Shown piece by piece: positions 19,061-27,928 of a stretch of 64,000 nucleotides of DNA; position 1 is the first letter of the stretch, and each line of letters starts with the position of its first letter. The DNA comes from Microbacterium sp. Se63.02b (GTDB lineage: Bacteria > Actinomycetota > Actinomycetes > Actinomycetales > Microbacteriaceae), in contig NZ_CP050453.1 of the NCBI RefSeq assembly GCF_014171575.1, positions 3,658,001 to 3,722,000 on the forward strand, in the 5' to 3' direction. A program made the translations under genes and the position numbers. The notes beneath the pieces were generated by a model. It was not told the DNA's origin and ran no database searches. It saw nothing but the letters and a program-made list of their open reading frames with translations.

Positions 19061-19090
19061 TCGACGGACCTCGACGGGCCTCGACGGACG
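19061..19090. repeat. 10-bp tandem repeat, three copies
   Basis: The unit TCGACGG(A/G)C(C/G) occurs three times and ends exactly at the hemL stop codon. The rest of the 18934-19090 gap shows nothing else I can identify. Confidence 0.75.
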
Positions 19091-20413
19091 TTACGGGCGC
19101 GCGGCGGCTGCGGCGGAGGCGGCAGCGGGGAGGGCGGCCTCGATGTGCTGCAGCTCCTCTTCCCCGTGCGCTGCCGTGAGGAACCAGGCTTCGAACACGC
19201 TCGGCGGAAGAGCCACACCCTGCTCGCGCAGCGAGTGGAAGAACGGGGCGTAACGGAACGATTCCTGCGCCTGCGCTTCGGCGTAGGTGCGCGGCACCGA
19301 CGCTCGGAACGACGCGCTGAAGAGGTTGCCGGCCGTGGCGACCGTGTGAGTCACCCCCGCCGACGTCAGTGCGGCATCGAGTGCAGCGGACACTCGTGCG
19401 GACGCCGCGTCCACGGTCGCATACACCTCGGGCGTCGCGAGCCGCAGCGTGGCGAGTCCCGCCGCGACCGAGAGCGGATTCCCCGACAACGTACCCGCCT
19501 GATACACGGGTCCGAGCGGCGCGAGCAGGTCCATGACCTCGGCGCGACCGCCCAGCGCGGCCAGCGGCATGCCGCCGCCGACGACCTTGCCGAACGTGAA
19601 GATGTCGGGGAGGTACTCCTCGCCCCCGGCGGCCTGGAGACCCCAGAAGCCCGCGGGGTGCACGCGGAAGCCGGTCAGCACCTCGTCGATGATCATCAGG
19701 GCGCCGTGGGCATGCGCGGTCTCGGCGATGAGGCGGTTGAATCCGGGCAGCGGAGGGACGACGCCCATGTTCGCGGCCGACGCCTCGACGATGACCGCGG
19801 CGATGCGCTGACCGTGCTCGGCGAACACCGCAGCCAACGCCTCGGGGTCGTTGTATCCGATGACGAGGGTCTGCGCGGCGATCGGCGCAGGCACACCGGC
19901 GGACCCGGGAAGGGCGAGCGTCGCGACACCCGATCCCGCCTCGGCGAGGAGTCCGTCCGAGTGGCCGTGGTAGTGCCCGGCGAACTTCACCAGCAGGTCT
20001 CGGCCGGTGGCGCCGCGCGCGAGGCGGATCGCCGTCATCGTCGCCTCGGTCCCGGTCGAGACCAGGCGCACGCGCTCGATCGGACGGGTCTCGCCGAACC
20101 TCACGCGGTCGGCGATCACCGCTGCGAGCTCGACCTCGCCCTCGGTCGGCGCACCGAACGACAGCCCCCGTGACGCCGCCTCCTGCACCGCGGCGACGAT
20201 CTCGGGGTGGGCATGTCCGAGCAGAGCCGGACCCCACGACGCGACCAGGTCGACGTACTCGCGCCCGGCCGCATCCGTCACCCTGGCCCCCTTCGCCGAT
20301 GCCAGGAACCGCGGCGTCCCGCCGACGGAGCCGTACGCGCGCACCGGCGAGTTGACGCCACCGGGGATCACCGCGCGGGCAGCGGAGAACAGGTCGTCAT
20401 TGCGGTCGGTCAT
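19091..20413 (-). CDS. hemL: Glutamate-1-semialdehyde 2,1-aminomutase
   Basis: This 440-residue class III aminotransferase-fold enzyme makes 5-aminolevulinate from glutamate-1-semialdehyde, the second C5-pathway step after HemA. Diagnostic features are the N-terminal AARAVIPGGVNSPVRAY, the GTEATM motif, the Asp of MIIDEVLTGFRV and the cofactor lysine in TFGKVVGGGMP. The start is ATG 20413, preceded by GAGGAG, 13 bases after hemB. It is the last gene of the hemQ-hemC-hemD-hemB-hemL run. A second, more distant class III aminotransferase (58511-59796) lacks this context. Confidence 0.96.
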   Translation of the reverse strand: MTDRNDDLFSAARAVIPGGVNSPVRAYGSVGGTPRFLASAKGARVTDAAGREYVDLVASWGPALLGHAHPEIVAAVQEAASRGLSFGAPTEGEVELAAVIADRVRFGETRPIERVRLVSTGTEATMTAIRLARGATGRDLLVKFAGHYHGHSDGLLAEAGSGVATLALPGSAGVPAPIAAQTLVIGYNDPEALAAVFAEHGQRIAAVIVEASAANMGVVPPLPGFNRLIAETAHAHGALMIIDEVLTGFRVHPAGFWGLQAAGGEEYLPDIFTFGKVVGGGMPLAALGGRAEVMDLLAPLGPVYQAGTLSGNPLSVAAGLATLRLATPEVYATVDAASARVSAALDAALTSAGVTHTVATAGNLFSASFRASVPRTYAEAQAQESFRYAPFFHSLREQGVALPPSVFEAWFLTAAHGEEELQHIEAALPAAASAAAAARP

Positions 20414-20426
20414 GAGAACTCCTCGG

Positions 20427-21404
20427 TCAATCGCGCAGCCAGCCCGCAGCCTCGGTCGCCCAATACGTCAGCACCGCATCGGCGCCCGCACGGCGGATCG
20501 AGAGCAGGGACTCCAGCACGGCGGCACGGCGGTCGATCCAGCCGTTCGCGCCGGCGGCCTCGATCATCGCGTACTCGCCCGAGACCTGGTATGCCCACAC
20601 CGGAATGCTCACGGTGTCGCGCACCTCGCGCAGCACGTCGAGGAAGGCCATCGCCGGCTTCACCATCACGATGTCCGCGCCTTCGGCCTCGTCGACGACA
20701 GCCTCGCGGACGCCCTCCCGACGGTTCCCCGGATCGAGCTGGTAGGTGCGCCGGTCGCCTTTCAGCTGCGAATCGACGGCCTCGCGGAACGGCCCGTAGA
20801 ACGCGCTCGCATACTTCGCGGCATAGGCGAGCAGCAGGGTGTCCGTGAAGCCCTCCGCATCCAGCGCGGCGCGGATCACGGCGACCTGACCGTCCATCAT
20901 CCCCGACAGACCCAGCAACTGCGACCCGGCCCCGGCCTGAGCGAGCGCCATGGACGTGTAGCGCTCGAGCGTCGCGTCGTTGTCGACCGAGCCGTCTGCC
21001 GCGAGCACGCCGCAGTGGCCGTGATCGGTGAACTCGTCCAGACACAGATCGGTCTGCACGACGAGCGCATCCCCGACCTCGGCGGCCAGGGCCTCGGTCG
21101 CGACGTTGAGGATGCCGCGGGGATCGTCGGCCCCGGAACCGCGCGCGTCGCGCACTGCCGGCACACCGAACAGCATCACGCCGCCCACGCCGGCTTCGGC
21201 GGCTTCCACAGCCGCGGAACGCAAGGAGTCCAGCGAGTGCTGCGCGACTCCGGGCATCGAGCCGATCTCGACCGGCTCCGAGAGACCTTCGCGGACGAAG
21301 AGCGGGAGCACGAGCTGTCGGGGCTGCACCGAGGTCTCGCGCACGAGATCGCGCACCGCCCGCGACTGGCGCAGTCTCCTCAGACGGACATCCGGGTAGC
21401 TCAC
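20427..21404 (-). CDS. hemB: Porphobilinogen synthase (ALA dehydratase)
   Basis: This 325-residue TIM-barrel enzyme condenses two 5-aminolevulinate molecules to porphobilinogen. The catalytic lysines are in YAAKYASAFYGPFR and VMVKPAMAFLD. The metal loop reads DLCLDEFTDHGHCG, retaining the first and last cysteine of the zinc triad but with Asp in the middle position. The start is GTG 21404, overlapping the hemD stop by four bases, so translation is coupled. The frame is intact. Confidence 0.96.
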   Translation of the reverse strand: MSYPDVRLRRLRQSRAVRDLVRETSVQPRQLVLPLFVREGLSEPVEIGSMPGVAQHSLDSLRSAAVEAAEAGVGGVMLFGVPAVRDARGSGADDPRGILNVATEALAAEVGDALVVQTDLCLDEFTDHGHCGVLAADGSVDNDATLERYTSMALAQAGAGSQLLGLSGMMDGQVAVIRAALDAEGFTDTLLLAYAAKYASAFYGPFREAVDSQLKGDRRTYQLDPGNRREGVREAVVDEAEGADIVMVKPAMAFLDVLREVRDTVSIPVWAYQVSGEYAMIEAAGANGWIDRRAAVLESLLSIRRAGADAVLTYWATEAAGWLRD

Positions 21405-22197
21405 GGCGCGAACTCGTCGGCCGCGTGCGGAAGCGTGAAGTGCGAGACCGCCTCGATCAGCGCGTCGACGGTCTGACGATCGGCGACGACCGACACCGGC
21501 AGACCCGCTCGTTCGGCGTCCTTCGCGGTCCGCGGCCCGATCGCGGCGAGCAGGGTCTCGTCGGGGATCTCCGGGAACTGCTCACGCACCTGCTCCGCCA
21601 CGGAACCGCTCGTGATGAGGATCGCGTTGATCCGACCGTTCTCGACATCGCGGCGGATGCGCTCCGTGACCGGAACGCCGACCGTGCGGTAGGCGACGAC
21701 ACCGTGCACGTCGTGCCCGGCTTCGGAGAGGAGCCTGCTGAGCACGGGCTTGGCGATCTCGCTGCGCAGGGCGAGGATGCGGCGCGGCTCCTTCTCGAGG
21801 GCGATGAGCTGCTGAGCCATCCCCTCCGCGGAGTTGTCCTGCTCGGGGACCAGCGTGACCTCGTAGCCGACCGCCTGCAGCGCCGTCGCCGTCGTCTCGC
21901 CGACCGCGGCGATCTTGGTCGAGCGGGGCACCTGTGCCCGGTGCGCGAAGAGCACATCGACCGTGGTGGCGCTCGTGACGGTCAGCCAGTCGAACTCCCC
22001 GGCCGCCAGCTGCGCCAGGGCGACGTCGAGCGTGGCCTGGTCGGTCGTCGGCGCGAAGTTGATGAGGGCGCCACGACGGGGACGGCACCCAGTGCCCGGA
22101 GGCTCGCGGCGACGCCGTCGCCCCAGGGCCCGCCGCGGGGTACGAGGATTCGCCAGCCGTCCAGCGGTCGGTCCTGCTTGATTTCGGAAGTGGTCAT
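21401..22197 (-). CDS. hemD: Uroporphyrinogen-III synthase (one frameshift)
   Basis: This is a two-domain protein of about 265 residues that cyclises hydroxymethylbilane with D-ring inversion. Sequence conservation in this family is low; identification rests on position between hemC and hemB, length, and segments such as WRILVPRGG, TVTSATTVDVLF and ILITSGSVAEQV. The frame breaks at GGG 22066-22068; adding one base joins VPVVAP to LINFAPTTDQ. The start is ATG 22197, six bases downstream of the hemC stop, and its stop overlaps the GTG of hemB. Confidence 0.9.
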
Positions 22198-22203
22198 GAG
22201 GAT

Positions 22204-23193
22204 TTATTGCTCTCGGGGTACGAGGCCGGCCGCCCCTTGATCGAGCAGCCGACGGGCAACAGTGAACCCGAGCTCGCGCGCTGCGTGCATCGGGTCTGCA
22301 CCATCGGCAGCATCCGCTCCATTGCCACTGCCGTTCCGACGAATATACTCCCCGTTCAGGGCTTCGGTGACGTCGAGGCCGATCCGGCGGCTGCCATCGA
22401 GGGCGTAGACGACCGTCCTGACGCGGATCGAGGAGCCGTCGACGACGGCGTGCGCTGCCATGGGAGCCTGGCACCCGGCGTCGAGTCCCTCGAGGATCGC
22501 GCGCTCCACCGTGATCGCCAGGCGGGTCGGCGCATCGTCCAGTTCCGCGAGAGCCGACAGAAGTTCTTCGGGGGCGTCCGTGCGGGTCTCGACCGCGAGC
22601 GATCCCTGCCCCGGAGCGGTCGGCCATTCCGCGAGACCGAGCTCCTCCCGGCGCAGCGGCGAGTCGGTGTCGAGCCTCGACAGACCAGCCGCCGCGAGGA
22701 TCACCGCGTCCAGCTCTCCGGAGGCGACACGTGCGAGGCGGGAGTCGACGTTGCCCCGGATGTCGACGACCTCGGCGCCCGGCGCCCTGCGGTGCACCTG
22801 CGCGATCCGACGCGGCGAACCCGTGCCGACCGTGCTCCCGGAGCGCAGTTCGTGCAGCGGCACGCCGTGACGGGTGAGAACGACATCGCGCGGGTCTTCG
22901 CGCCGGGGTGTCGCCGCGATCAGCAGTCCATCGGGGACGGCCGTCGGCAGGTCTTTCAAGGAGTGGACGAGGAAGTCGCACTCGCCCGCGAGGAGTGCTT
23001 CGCGGAGCCGGGTGGCGAAGATGCCCTGCCCGCCGATCTCGGAGAGCGAGGCACGGTTCGTGTCGCCCTCGCTCGTGATCGGAACGAGCTCGACCCGGCG
23101 ACCGGACACCTTCTCGAGTGCCGCGGCGACATGACCCGACTGCGCCTGCGCGAGCGCACTGCGACGGGTACCCAGACGGATGGCGGTGCTCAT
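22204..23193 (-). CDS. hemC: Hydroxymethylbilane synthase (porphobilinogen deaminase)
   Basis: This 329-residue enzyme polymerises four porphobilinogens. The conserved N-terminus IRLGTRRSALAQAQ, the FLVHSLKDLPT catalytic Asp segment and the dipyrromethane-binding cysteine in LDAGCQAPMAAHA are all present. An Ala/Asp/Gly-rich linker (NGSGNGADAADGAD) is inserted near the C-terminus. The start is ATG 23193, five bases after the hemQ stop. The frame is intact. Confidence 0.96.
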   Translation of the reverse strand: MSTAIRLGTRRSALAQAQSGHVAAALEKVSGRRVELVPITSEGDTNRASLSEIGGQGIFATRLREALLAGECDFLVHSLKDLPTAVPDGLLIAATPRREDPRDVVLTRHGVPLHELRSGSTVGTGSPRRIAQVHRRAPGAEVVDIRGNVDSRLARVASGELDAVILAAAGLSRLDTDSPLRREELGLAEWPTAPGQGSLAVETRTDAPEELLSALAELDDAPTRLAITVERAILEGLDAGCQAPMAAHAVVDGSSIRVRTVVYALDGSRRIGLDVTEALNGEYIRRNGSGNGADAADGADPMHAARELGFTVARRLLDQGAAGLVPREQ

Positions 23194-23198
23194 GACGT

Positions 23199-23876
23199 CT
23201 ACTGGAGCACGTCCGCGATCTCGTCGAAGCGGAGTCTGCGCCCGGTGTAGAAGGGCACCTCCTCCTTCACGTACATGCGCGCGTCCGTGTAGCGGAGGTC
23301 GCGCATCAGGTCCACGAGGTCGGTGAGCTCATCGGCTTCGAGCGGAAGCAGCCACTCGTAGTCGCCGAGGGCGAAGGATGCGACCGTGTTGGCGAGCACG
23401 CCCGTGAACGCGGCACCACGGCGGCCGTGGTCGGCGAGCATCTTGCGACGATCCTCCTCGGGAGCGAGGTACCACTCCGGAGTGCGCACGAACGGGTAGA
23501 GGCACAGCCATTCCTTGGGCTCGACGCCGCGGAGGAAGCCCGGCACATGCGCGCGGTTGAACTCGGCGTCGCGGTGCACGCCCATGACGTTCCAGACCGG
23601 GAGCAGCGACCGCAGCAGTTCGGTGCGACGGAGCCGGCGCAGCGCCTTCTGCAGCTCTTCGGCGGTGTCGCCGTGCAGCCACACCATGAGGTCGGCATCG
23701 GCCTTGAGCCCGGAGACATCGTAGAAGCCGCGGACCGTGACGCCGGAGTCCTCGATGTAGGAGACGATCGTCTCGAGCTCGGTCGAGTCGTTCTCGGTCA
23801 CCGGCACGTCGGGATTCCGTCGCCAGACGGCCCAGAGGGTGAAGCCGGACGGGTTCTCATCGCGCTCTTCGGACAT
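23199..23876 (-). CDS. hemQ: Coproheme decarboxylase (HemQ/ChdC)
   Basis: This chlorite-dismutase-fold protein of about 225 residues converts iron-coproporphyrin III to heme b, the last step of the coproporphyrin-dependent pathway used by Gram-positive bacteria. The reactive tyrosine is expected in LCLYPFVRTPEWY and the proximal heme histidine in MLADHGRRG. ATG 23876 is preferred over the adjacent ATG 23879 because GGGGAG lies closer to the usual distance from it. CAGACT (23887-23892) lies seven bases before the upstream ATG and may be the -10 box. Its presence means the oxidase HemY of this locus should act on coproporphyrinogen. Confidence 0.94.
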   Translation of the reverse strand: MSEERDENPSGFTLWAVWRRNPDVPVTENDSTELETIVSYIEDSGVTVRGFYDVSGLKADADLMVWLHGDTAEELQKALRRLRRTELLRSLLPVWNVMGVHRDAEFNRAHVPGFLRGVEPKEWLCLYPFVRTPEWYLAPEEDRRKMLADHGRRGAAFTGVLANTVASFALGDYEWLLPLEADELTDLVDLMRDLRYTDARMYVKEEVPFYTGRRLRFDEIADVLQ

Positions 23877-23977
23877 CATGCTCCCCAGTCTGCCTCGTTT
23901 GCGGAGGAGCCGCTAATCACCCCAGGATGAGCGGACGACGACCTCCGGAATGACGGATCCTCGTGTGCGCAGGTGCG

Positions 23978-24250
23978 TCAGCGAGCGATCGCGCGTGCGA
24001 TGGCCCACACGGCGCCACCCACGACCGCCGCGACACCCACCGCGGCGGCTATCGCGCCGATCGGATTGCGGTCGGCGAAGACCCTGGCCTTCGCGGCACC
24101 GCGCACCGATGCCTTCTCGATGCGACGAGGGATGTTCCCCTTCACCTCGATCGCGGCGAGCGCGGCCTTGAGCTCGGCACGGGCCGACGCGACGGGATCG
24201 ACGATGCCGCCGGGGACAGCAGTACGCGGCAGCGACTCAGAATTCGTCAT
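23978..24250 (-). CDS. Small membrane-anchored protein, DUF3618-like
   Basis: This 90-residue protein has a charged N-terminal half (SARAELKAALAAIEVKGNIPRRIEKA) and a single hydrophobic glycine/alanine-rich segment at the C-terminus (about residues 67-88). It resembles the small DUF3618-type proteins that accompany holin-like and YtxH proteins in actinobacteria. The start is ATG 24250, overlapping the stop of the preceding holin-like gene by 14 bases. The function is unknown; envelope stress or cell-surface roles are only guesses. Confidence 0.75.
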   Translation of the reverse strand: MTNSESLPRTAVPGGIVDPVASARAELKAALAAIEVKGNIPRRIEKASVRGAAKARVFADRNPIGAIAAAVGVAAVVGGAVWAIARAIAR

Positions 24251-24644
24251 CGCCGGCCTCCTTCACGAGTCGGATGTCTTCGGCCACGGCCTGCGCCGGG
24301 TTCTGGCGCCGGAGCACCTTGCGGAACTTCAGGATGCCGAGAAGCGCGAACAGCAGCACGGCGACGATCAGGATTCCGAAGACGGCGATCGCGGAGAGCC
24401 ACACCGGCCACCAGGACGACAGCCCGGCGATCGCGAAGACCAGGATCACCGGCACGGCCCAGAACAGGAAGAACAGGGCGACGAGGAACCACACCGAGCC
24501 GATGCCGGCGTCTTTCGAGGTGCGCGAGATCCAGGCCTTGGCGGCGTCGATCTCCGCCTTGACGAGGTTCGTGACGAGTTCCGGAAGATCCCCGAGGAGG
24601 GTCAGCAGACTGTCGTCGGCACGATCTCGGTATCCGCGGGGCAT
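24237..24644 (-). CDS. Phage holin family protein (Actinobacteriophage holin III-like, DUF1469)
   Basis: This 135-residue protein has an amphipathic N-terminus (LPELVTNLVKAEIDAAKAW), two strong transmembrane helices around residues 48-75 and 80-107, and a charged cytoplasmic tail (RRQNPAQAVAEDIRLVKEA). The family name reflects holin similarity, but these chromosomal copies sit among housekeeping genes and no phage genes surround it here. It forms a compact trio with the YtxH-like gene (one base upstream) and the DUF3618-like gene (overlapping). Its function is not established. Confidence 0.85.
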   Translation of the reverse strand: MPRGYRDRADDSLLTLLGDLPELVTNLVKAEIDAAKAWISRTSKDAGIGSVWFLVALFFLFWAVPVILVFAIAGLSSWWPVWLSAIAVFGILIVAVLLFALLGILKFRKVLRRQNPAQAVAEDIRLVKEAGDDEF

Positions 24645-24645
24645 G

Positions 24646-25068
24646 TCAGGCGCCGGACTTCTTCGGGGCGGACTTGGCGGCCGCCGGCTTCTTGACGGCG
24701 GGCTTCTTCGCGGTGGAGGTCGACGACGCGGTCGCCTTCGCGGCCTCGACCGCCTCTTCGGTGGCTTCGGCCAGATCCTCGGCTGCCTCGCGACCCGTGG
24801 CGATGGCGGAGTCGAGGCGCTGCCCCGGCGTGCCCGAGCCGCTCACCGACTTCGCGACCTTGACGACGCCGGTCCAGAGAGCTCCGGGAACGGCCGCGGC
24901 CTTGTCGCCGACGAAGCCCTTCACCTTGGAGACCTGCTCCTGCACCGGGTCGAGGTGCCACACCTTCAACCACTGCGTCTTGATCTGCTCGTAGCGCTCA
25001 CGCCCGGCACGGGTGCCGAGGACGTAGCCCACGCCGAGCCCGACGACGAGTCCGATCTTCCCCTTCAT
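24646..25068 (-). CDS. YtxH-like glycine-zipper protein
   Basis: This 140-residue protein has an N-terminal hydrophobic glycine-rich segment (IGLVVGLGVGYVLGTRAGRERYEQI), the YtxH signature, followed by a helical region and a Lys/Ala/Pro-rich C-terminal tail that resembles histone H1-type tails (repeats of AKKPAVKKPAAAK). The tail could bind nucleic acid or acidic polymers; that is inference. It is the first gene of the YtxH, holin-like, DUF3618-like trio between hemY and hemQ, with a terminator hairpin just upstream at 25166-25193. Confidence 0.8.
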   Translation of the reverse strand: MKGKIGLVVGLGVGYVLGTRAGRERYEQIKTQWLKVWHLDPVQEQVSKVKGFVGDKAAAVPGALWTGVVKVAKSVSGSGTPGQRLDSAIATGREAAEDLAEATEEAVEAAKATASSTSTAKKPAVKKPAAAKSAPKKSGA

Positions 25069-25165
25069 GGGGTCTCCTCACCTTGTTCCGGTTGTCCGGC
25101 CAGATTCGCCCGGTTGGGATGTGACCGCAGGCTTCCGCTCCCCTCGGCCAGGTACCCAGCGTAAC

Positions 25166-25193
25166 CCCGTATGCCGATTTCGGCATCTACGGG
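25166..25193 (-). terminator. Terminator hairpin downstream of hemE-hemY
   Basis: CCCGTATGCCGA (25166-25177) pairs with TCGGCA (25180-25185) and, after a two-base bulge, TACGGG (25188-25193). It lies 27 bases past the hemY stop on the minus strand and separates the hemE-hemY transcript from the YtxH trio and hemQ operon. Confidence 0.7.
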
Positions 25194-25219
25194 TCAGAGG
25201 GTTGACACGGAGCGCTCGA

Positions 25220-26782
25220 TCACTCCCACAACAGGGCGCGCCGCATTCGGTCGGCCTCGTCGCGCGCGTCGGGGATCACCTGAGCGAGCCCTGTCCCCGC
25301 GAGCCAGGCGCCCACCACGGCGACACCGGGAACGGCTCGGATCGCCGCACGCGCCGAGGTGCGCCGTTCGCCGGCGCCGATGATCGAGGCCGGCTGCGAC
25401 TGGACGAAGCGGCCGCGGTGCGATGCGGAAACGGCCTCCGGGGCGAGTGCGACTCCGAGCAGGGCTGCGGCTTCGCGCCGCGCGAAGTCCGCCGCCTCGT
25501 CGTCGCTCATCCCTGCGGTCGCCGCAGGCTCCCCTGAGCGCCGAACGAGACACGGACGATCTGCCGGTCACCCGCGGCGTCGCGCACCCATCCCCACTTC
25601 GCGGTCGAATGCGTGAGGGCCTTCGCCGTGTGGCTGCCAGGGACGGTGAGAACTCCGGTCCCTCGCGGGGCGGTGGCCAGTCCCGGCGCGTCGAGGAGCA
25701 GGGTGACGATCTCGATCTCGGGCGAGGCGGCGGCCTCGGTCCACCTCAGCGCGGGCACGGCGACCGCGAGGATCTCCCGTGCGACAGCCTCGGGGTCGCG
25801 ACGATGACGGCGTCGGCCGCCATCTCCTCGACTGTCGGTTCCGCCGCCAGATCTTCCACGATCCGCTCTGCGATGACGGGGTCGACGTCGTCCACCGCGA
25901 CGGTCTCGCCGGGTGCGACCTCCATCTCGATCGACCACGTGTCACCGACCGCGCGGAGGCCGCGCACCCGCACGCCGGTCCGCACCTCGGCCCCGAGTTT
26001 CGTGAGGTCGTCCGAGAGCGCGTCGATGAGAGTGCTCATGCCTCCGGCCAGCCCCTCGACCGCGGCGCCGGGCGTCTTCGCCTCGGCCGGACCATCGGTG
26101 GCCTTCGCGGCGGCAGCATCCCGAAGCGCCTGCACCGCGCCGGAGAGCGAGCCGACCCGCGTCAGTGCGGCGTTGAGTCCCGGCGCTGCGACGTCGATGT
26201 CGATGTCGTCGGGGATGCCGAGTAGACACCGGTCGTCACGGGTGCGACGAGACGGTCCCGCACCTTCGCGCCCATCCGCGAGGCGACGAGCTTTCCGAGG
26301 CTGAGCTGGTGTCCGATCGTGAGCGGCGGGCGCACGCGATCGAGGTAGGCACGCCACACGCCGGACCATCCGATGATGCGGCGGACGTCGTCCTGGAACG
26401 GATTGGCGGGGATGCCCAGGATGCCTCCGGCCGGAAGAGGGGCCGCGCCCACTCCGGGGATGCCCGCAAGCCATGCGCCCCCGGCCTGCGGTACCACGAT
26501 GCGGTCTGCGAGGTCGAGCTCCTCGACGAGCGCGCGCACGAGGCCGCCTCTCGTGGCGTAGCTCTCTGCCCCCGCATCCACGGTGATGCCGTCGAGATCG
26601 ACACGGCGGATCGCCCCGCCGAGCACATCGGCGGCTTCGAGCACCGTGACGCGCATTCCGACCTTCGCGCACTCCCTCGCCGCGACGAGGCCCCCGATGC
26701 CGCCGCCCACGACGACGACATGCTTCTCCGCCGCGCGGGCGGCGAGGTCGGACGGCTCGGCCGGGGAAGGCTGCGTGGTCAT
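25220..26782 (-). CDS. hemY: Coproporphyrinogen III oxidase, HemY type (three frameshifts)
   Basis: This FAD-dependent oxidase of about 521 residues has an N-terminal dinucleotide motif VVVGGGIGGLVAARE, a TVDAGAESYATRGG substrate-side segment and a C-terminal FAD motif VAVVGAWLAGTGLAQVI. The coding frame is interrupted near 26218-26224, at GGGG 25792-25795 and at CCCC 25531-25534. One extra base at each point gives a single full-length protein. With HemQ present, the enzyme should oxidise coproporphyrinogen III to coproporphyrin III (CgoX activity); protoporphyrinogen oxidase is the older label. The start is ATG 26782, 38 bases after hemE. A hairpin at 25166 ends the unit. Confidence 0.9.
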
Positions 26783-26819
26783 CGGTGTCGATTCTCCGAT
26801 CGAGGTGATCCGGTGGGTG

Positions 26820-27842
26820 TCAGATCGTGTGGGCCAACTCGACGATGCGGGTGAGCTGGTCGGGGTCGGTCTCGGGCGGGACGCCGTGCCCCAGGTTGAG
26901 GATGTGTGCGCGTGCGGCACGTCCGCGTTCGACGACATCGCGCACGTGCGCCTCCAGCACGGGCCACGGGGCGCCGAGCAGCGCCGGGTCGATGTTGCCC
27001 TGCACGGTGACGTCCGGTCCGAGGATCGCGGCGGCCTCATCGAGGGGCTGCCGCCAGTCGACCCCGACACCGTCGGCCACGCCGTCGAGACGCATGTCGT
27101 CGAGGAACCGTCCGGTACCCACGCCGAAGTGGATGGTGGGGAGGCCGATGCCGGACAGAGCGGCGTGGGAGTGCGGTGCGACGAAGGTGCGGTAGTCGGA
27201 CGTGCTGAGAGACCCGGCCCAGCTGTCGAAGAGCTGCACGACGGAGGCTCCGGCATCGCGCTGCGTCTCGAGGAAGCGCCGCGAGACGGTCGCGAGCCAG
27301 CCCGCGAGACGGTTCCACGACGCGGGATCGGCGTGCATCATCGCCCGCGCCCGCAGGTGCTCCTTCGAGGGCCCGCCCTCGACGAGATAGGCCGCGAGGG
27401 TGAAGGGCGCTCCGGCGAAACCGATCAGCGGGGTGTCGCCGAGCTCTGCCGTGACGAGTCGGACGGCTTCGGCGATCGCCGTGCCGTCCAGGTCGTCCGG
27501 ATCGATCGCGGTGATGCGGTCGACGTCGGCTGCCGTGCGCACCGGGTCCGCGAACACCGGGCCACGACCGGGCTCGATCTCGACGTCGACGCCCGCGAGC
27601 CGCAGCGGGATGACGATGTCGCTGAAGAACACCGCGGCGTCGACCCCGTGACGCCGGACCGGCTGCAACGTGATCTCGGCCGCGAGGTCGGGGGTGAGGC
27701 ATGCGTCGAGCATCCGCGTGCCGACCCGCAGGTCGCGGTACTCCGGCAACGACCGGCCGGCCTGGCGCATGAACCACACCGGGGCGTGGTCGGGACGGTC
27801 GCCGGCGAGGGCGCGCAGGAGCGGGGCGTCGGAGAGGGCCAT
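26820..27842 (-). CDS. hemE: Uroporphyrinogen decarboxylase
   Basis: This 340-residue enzyme decarboxylates the four acetate side chains of uroporphyrinogen III to give coproporphyrinogen III. The signature VWFMRQAGRSLPEYRDLR is at the N-terminus, with catalytic Arg and Asp residues expected there. Further conserved segments are GFAGAPFTLAAYL and HFGVGTG. ATG 27842 is chosen because GGGAGGATGGAG directly precedes it. It is divergent from hemA, sharing an 86-base control region. The frame is intact. Confidence 0.96.
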   Translation of the reverse strand: MALSDAPLLRALAGDRPDHAPVWFMRQAGRSLPEYRDLRVGTRMLDACLTPDLAAEITLQPVRRHGVDAAVFFSDIVIPLRLAGVDVEIEPGRGPVFADPVRTAADVDRITAIDPDDLDGTAIAEAVRLVTAELGDTPLIGFAGAPFTLAAYLVEGGPSKEHLRARAMMHADPASWNRLAGWLATVSRRFLETQRDAGASVVQLFDSWAGSLSTSDYRTFVAPHSHAALSGIGLPTIHFGVGTGRFLDDMRLDGVADGVGVDWRQPLDEAAAILGPDVTVQGNIDPALLGAPWPVLEAHVRDVVERGRAARAHILNLGHGVPPETDPDQLTRIVELAHTI

Positions 27843-27916
27843 GGCTCCATCCTCCCATTCCCCCCTTGTGCGCCCGCCGAATCGGGCCGTGCGAATCCGG
27901 TCGGCGGACACTCCGG

Positions 27917-27922
27917 TACAAT
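27917..27922 (+). promoter_or_regulatory. -10 box of the hemA promoter (leaderless)
   Basis: TACAAT lies exactly six bases before the hemA GTG start, so transcription would begin at or next to the start codon. No ribosome binding site is present. The same geometry recurs before several other genes of this window. Confidence 0.65.
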
Positions 27923-27928
27923 CGGTAT

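Noticed and set aside
24237..24644. Prophage remnant suggested by the holin-family protein
   Set aside because: No lysin, structural, integrase or attachment features surround it. Such holin-like proteins accompany YtxH proteins in actinobacterial chromosomes.
25220..26782. hemY as a pseudogene
   Set aside because: All three breaks are single bases, two of them in G/C runs. Both flanks keep conserved FAD motifs, and the same lesions occur all over the window.
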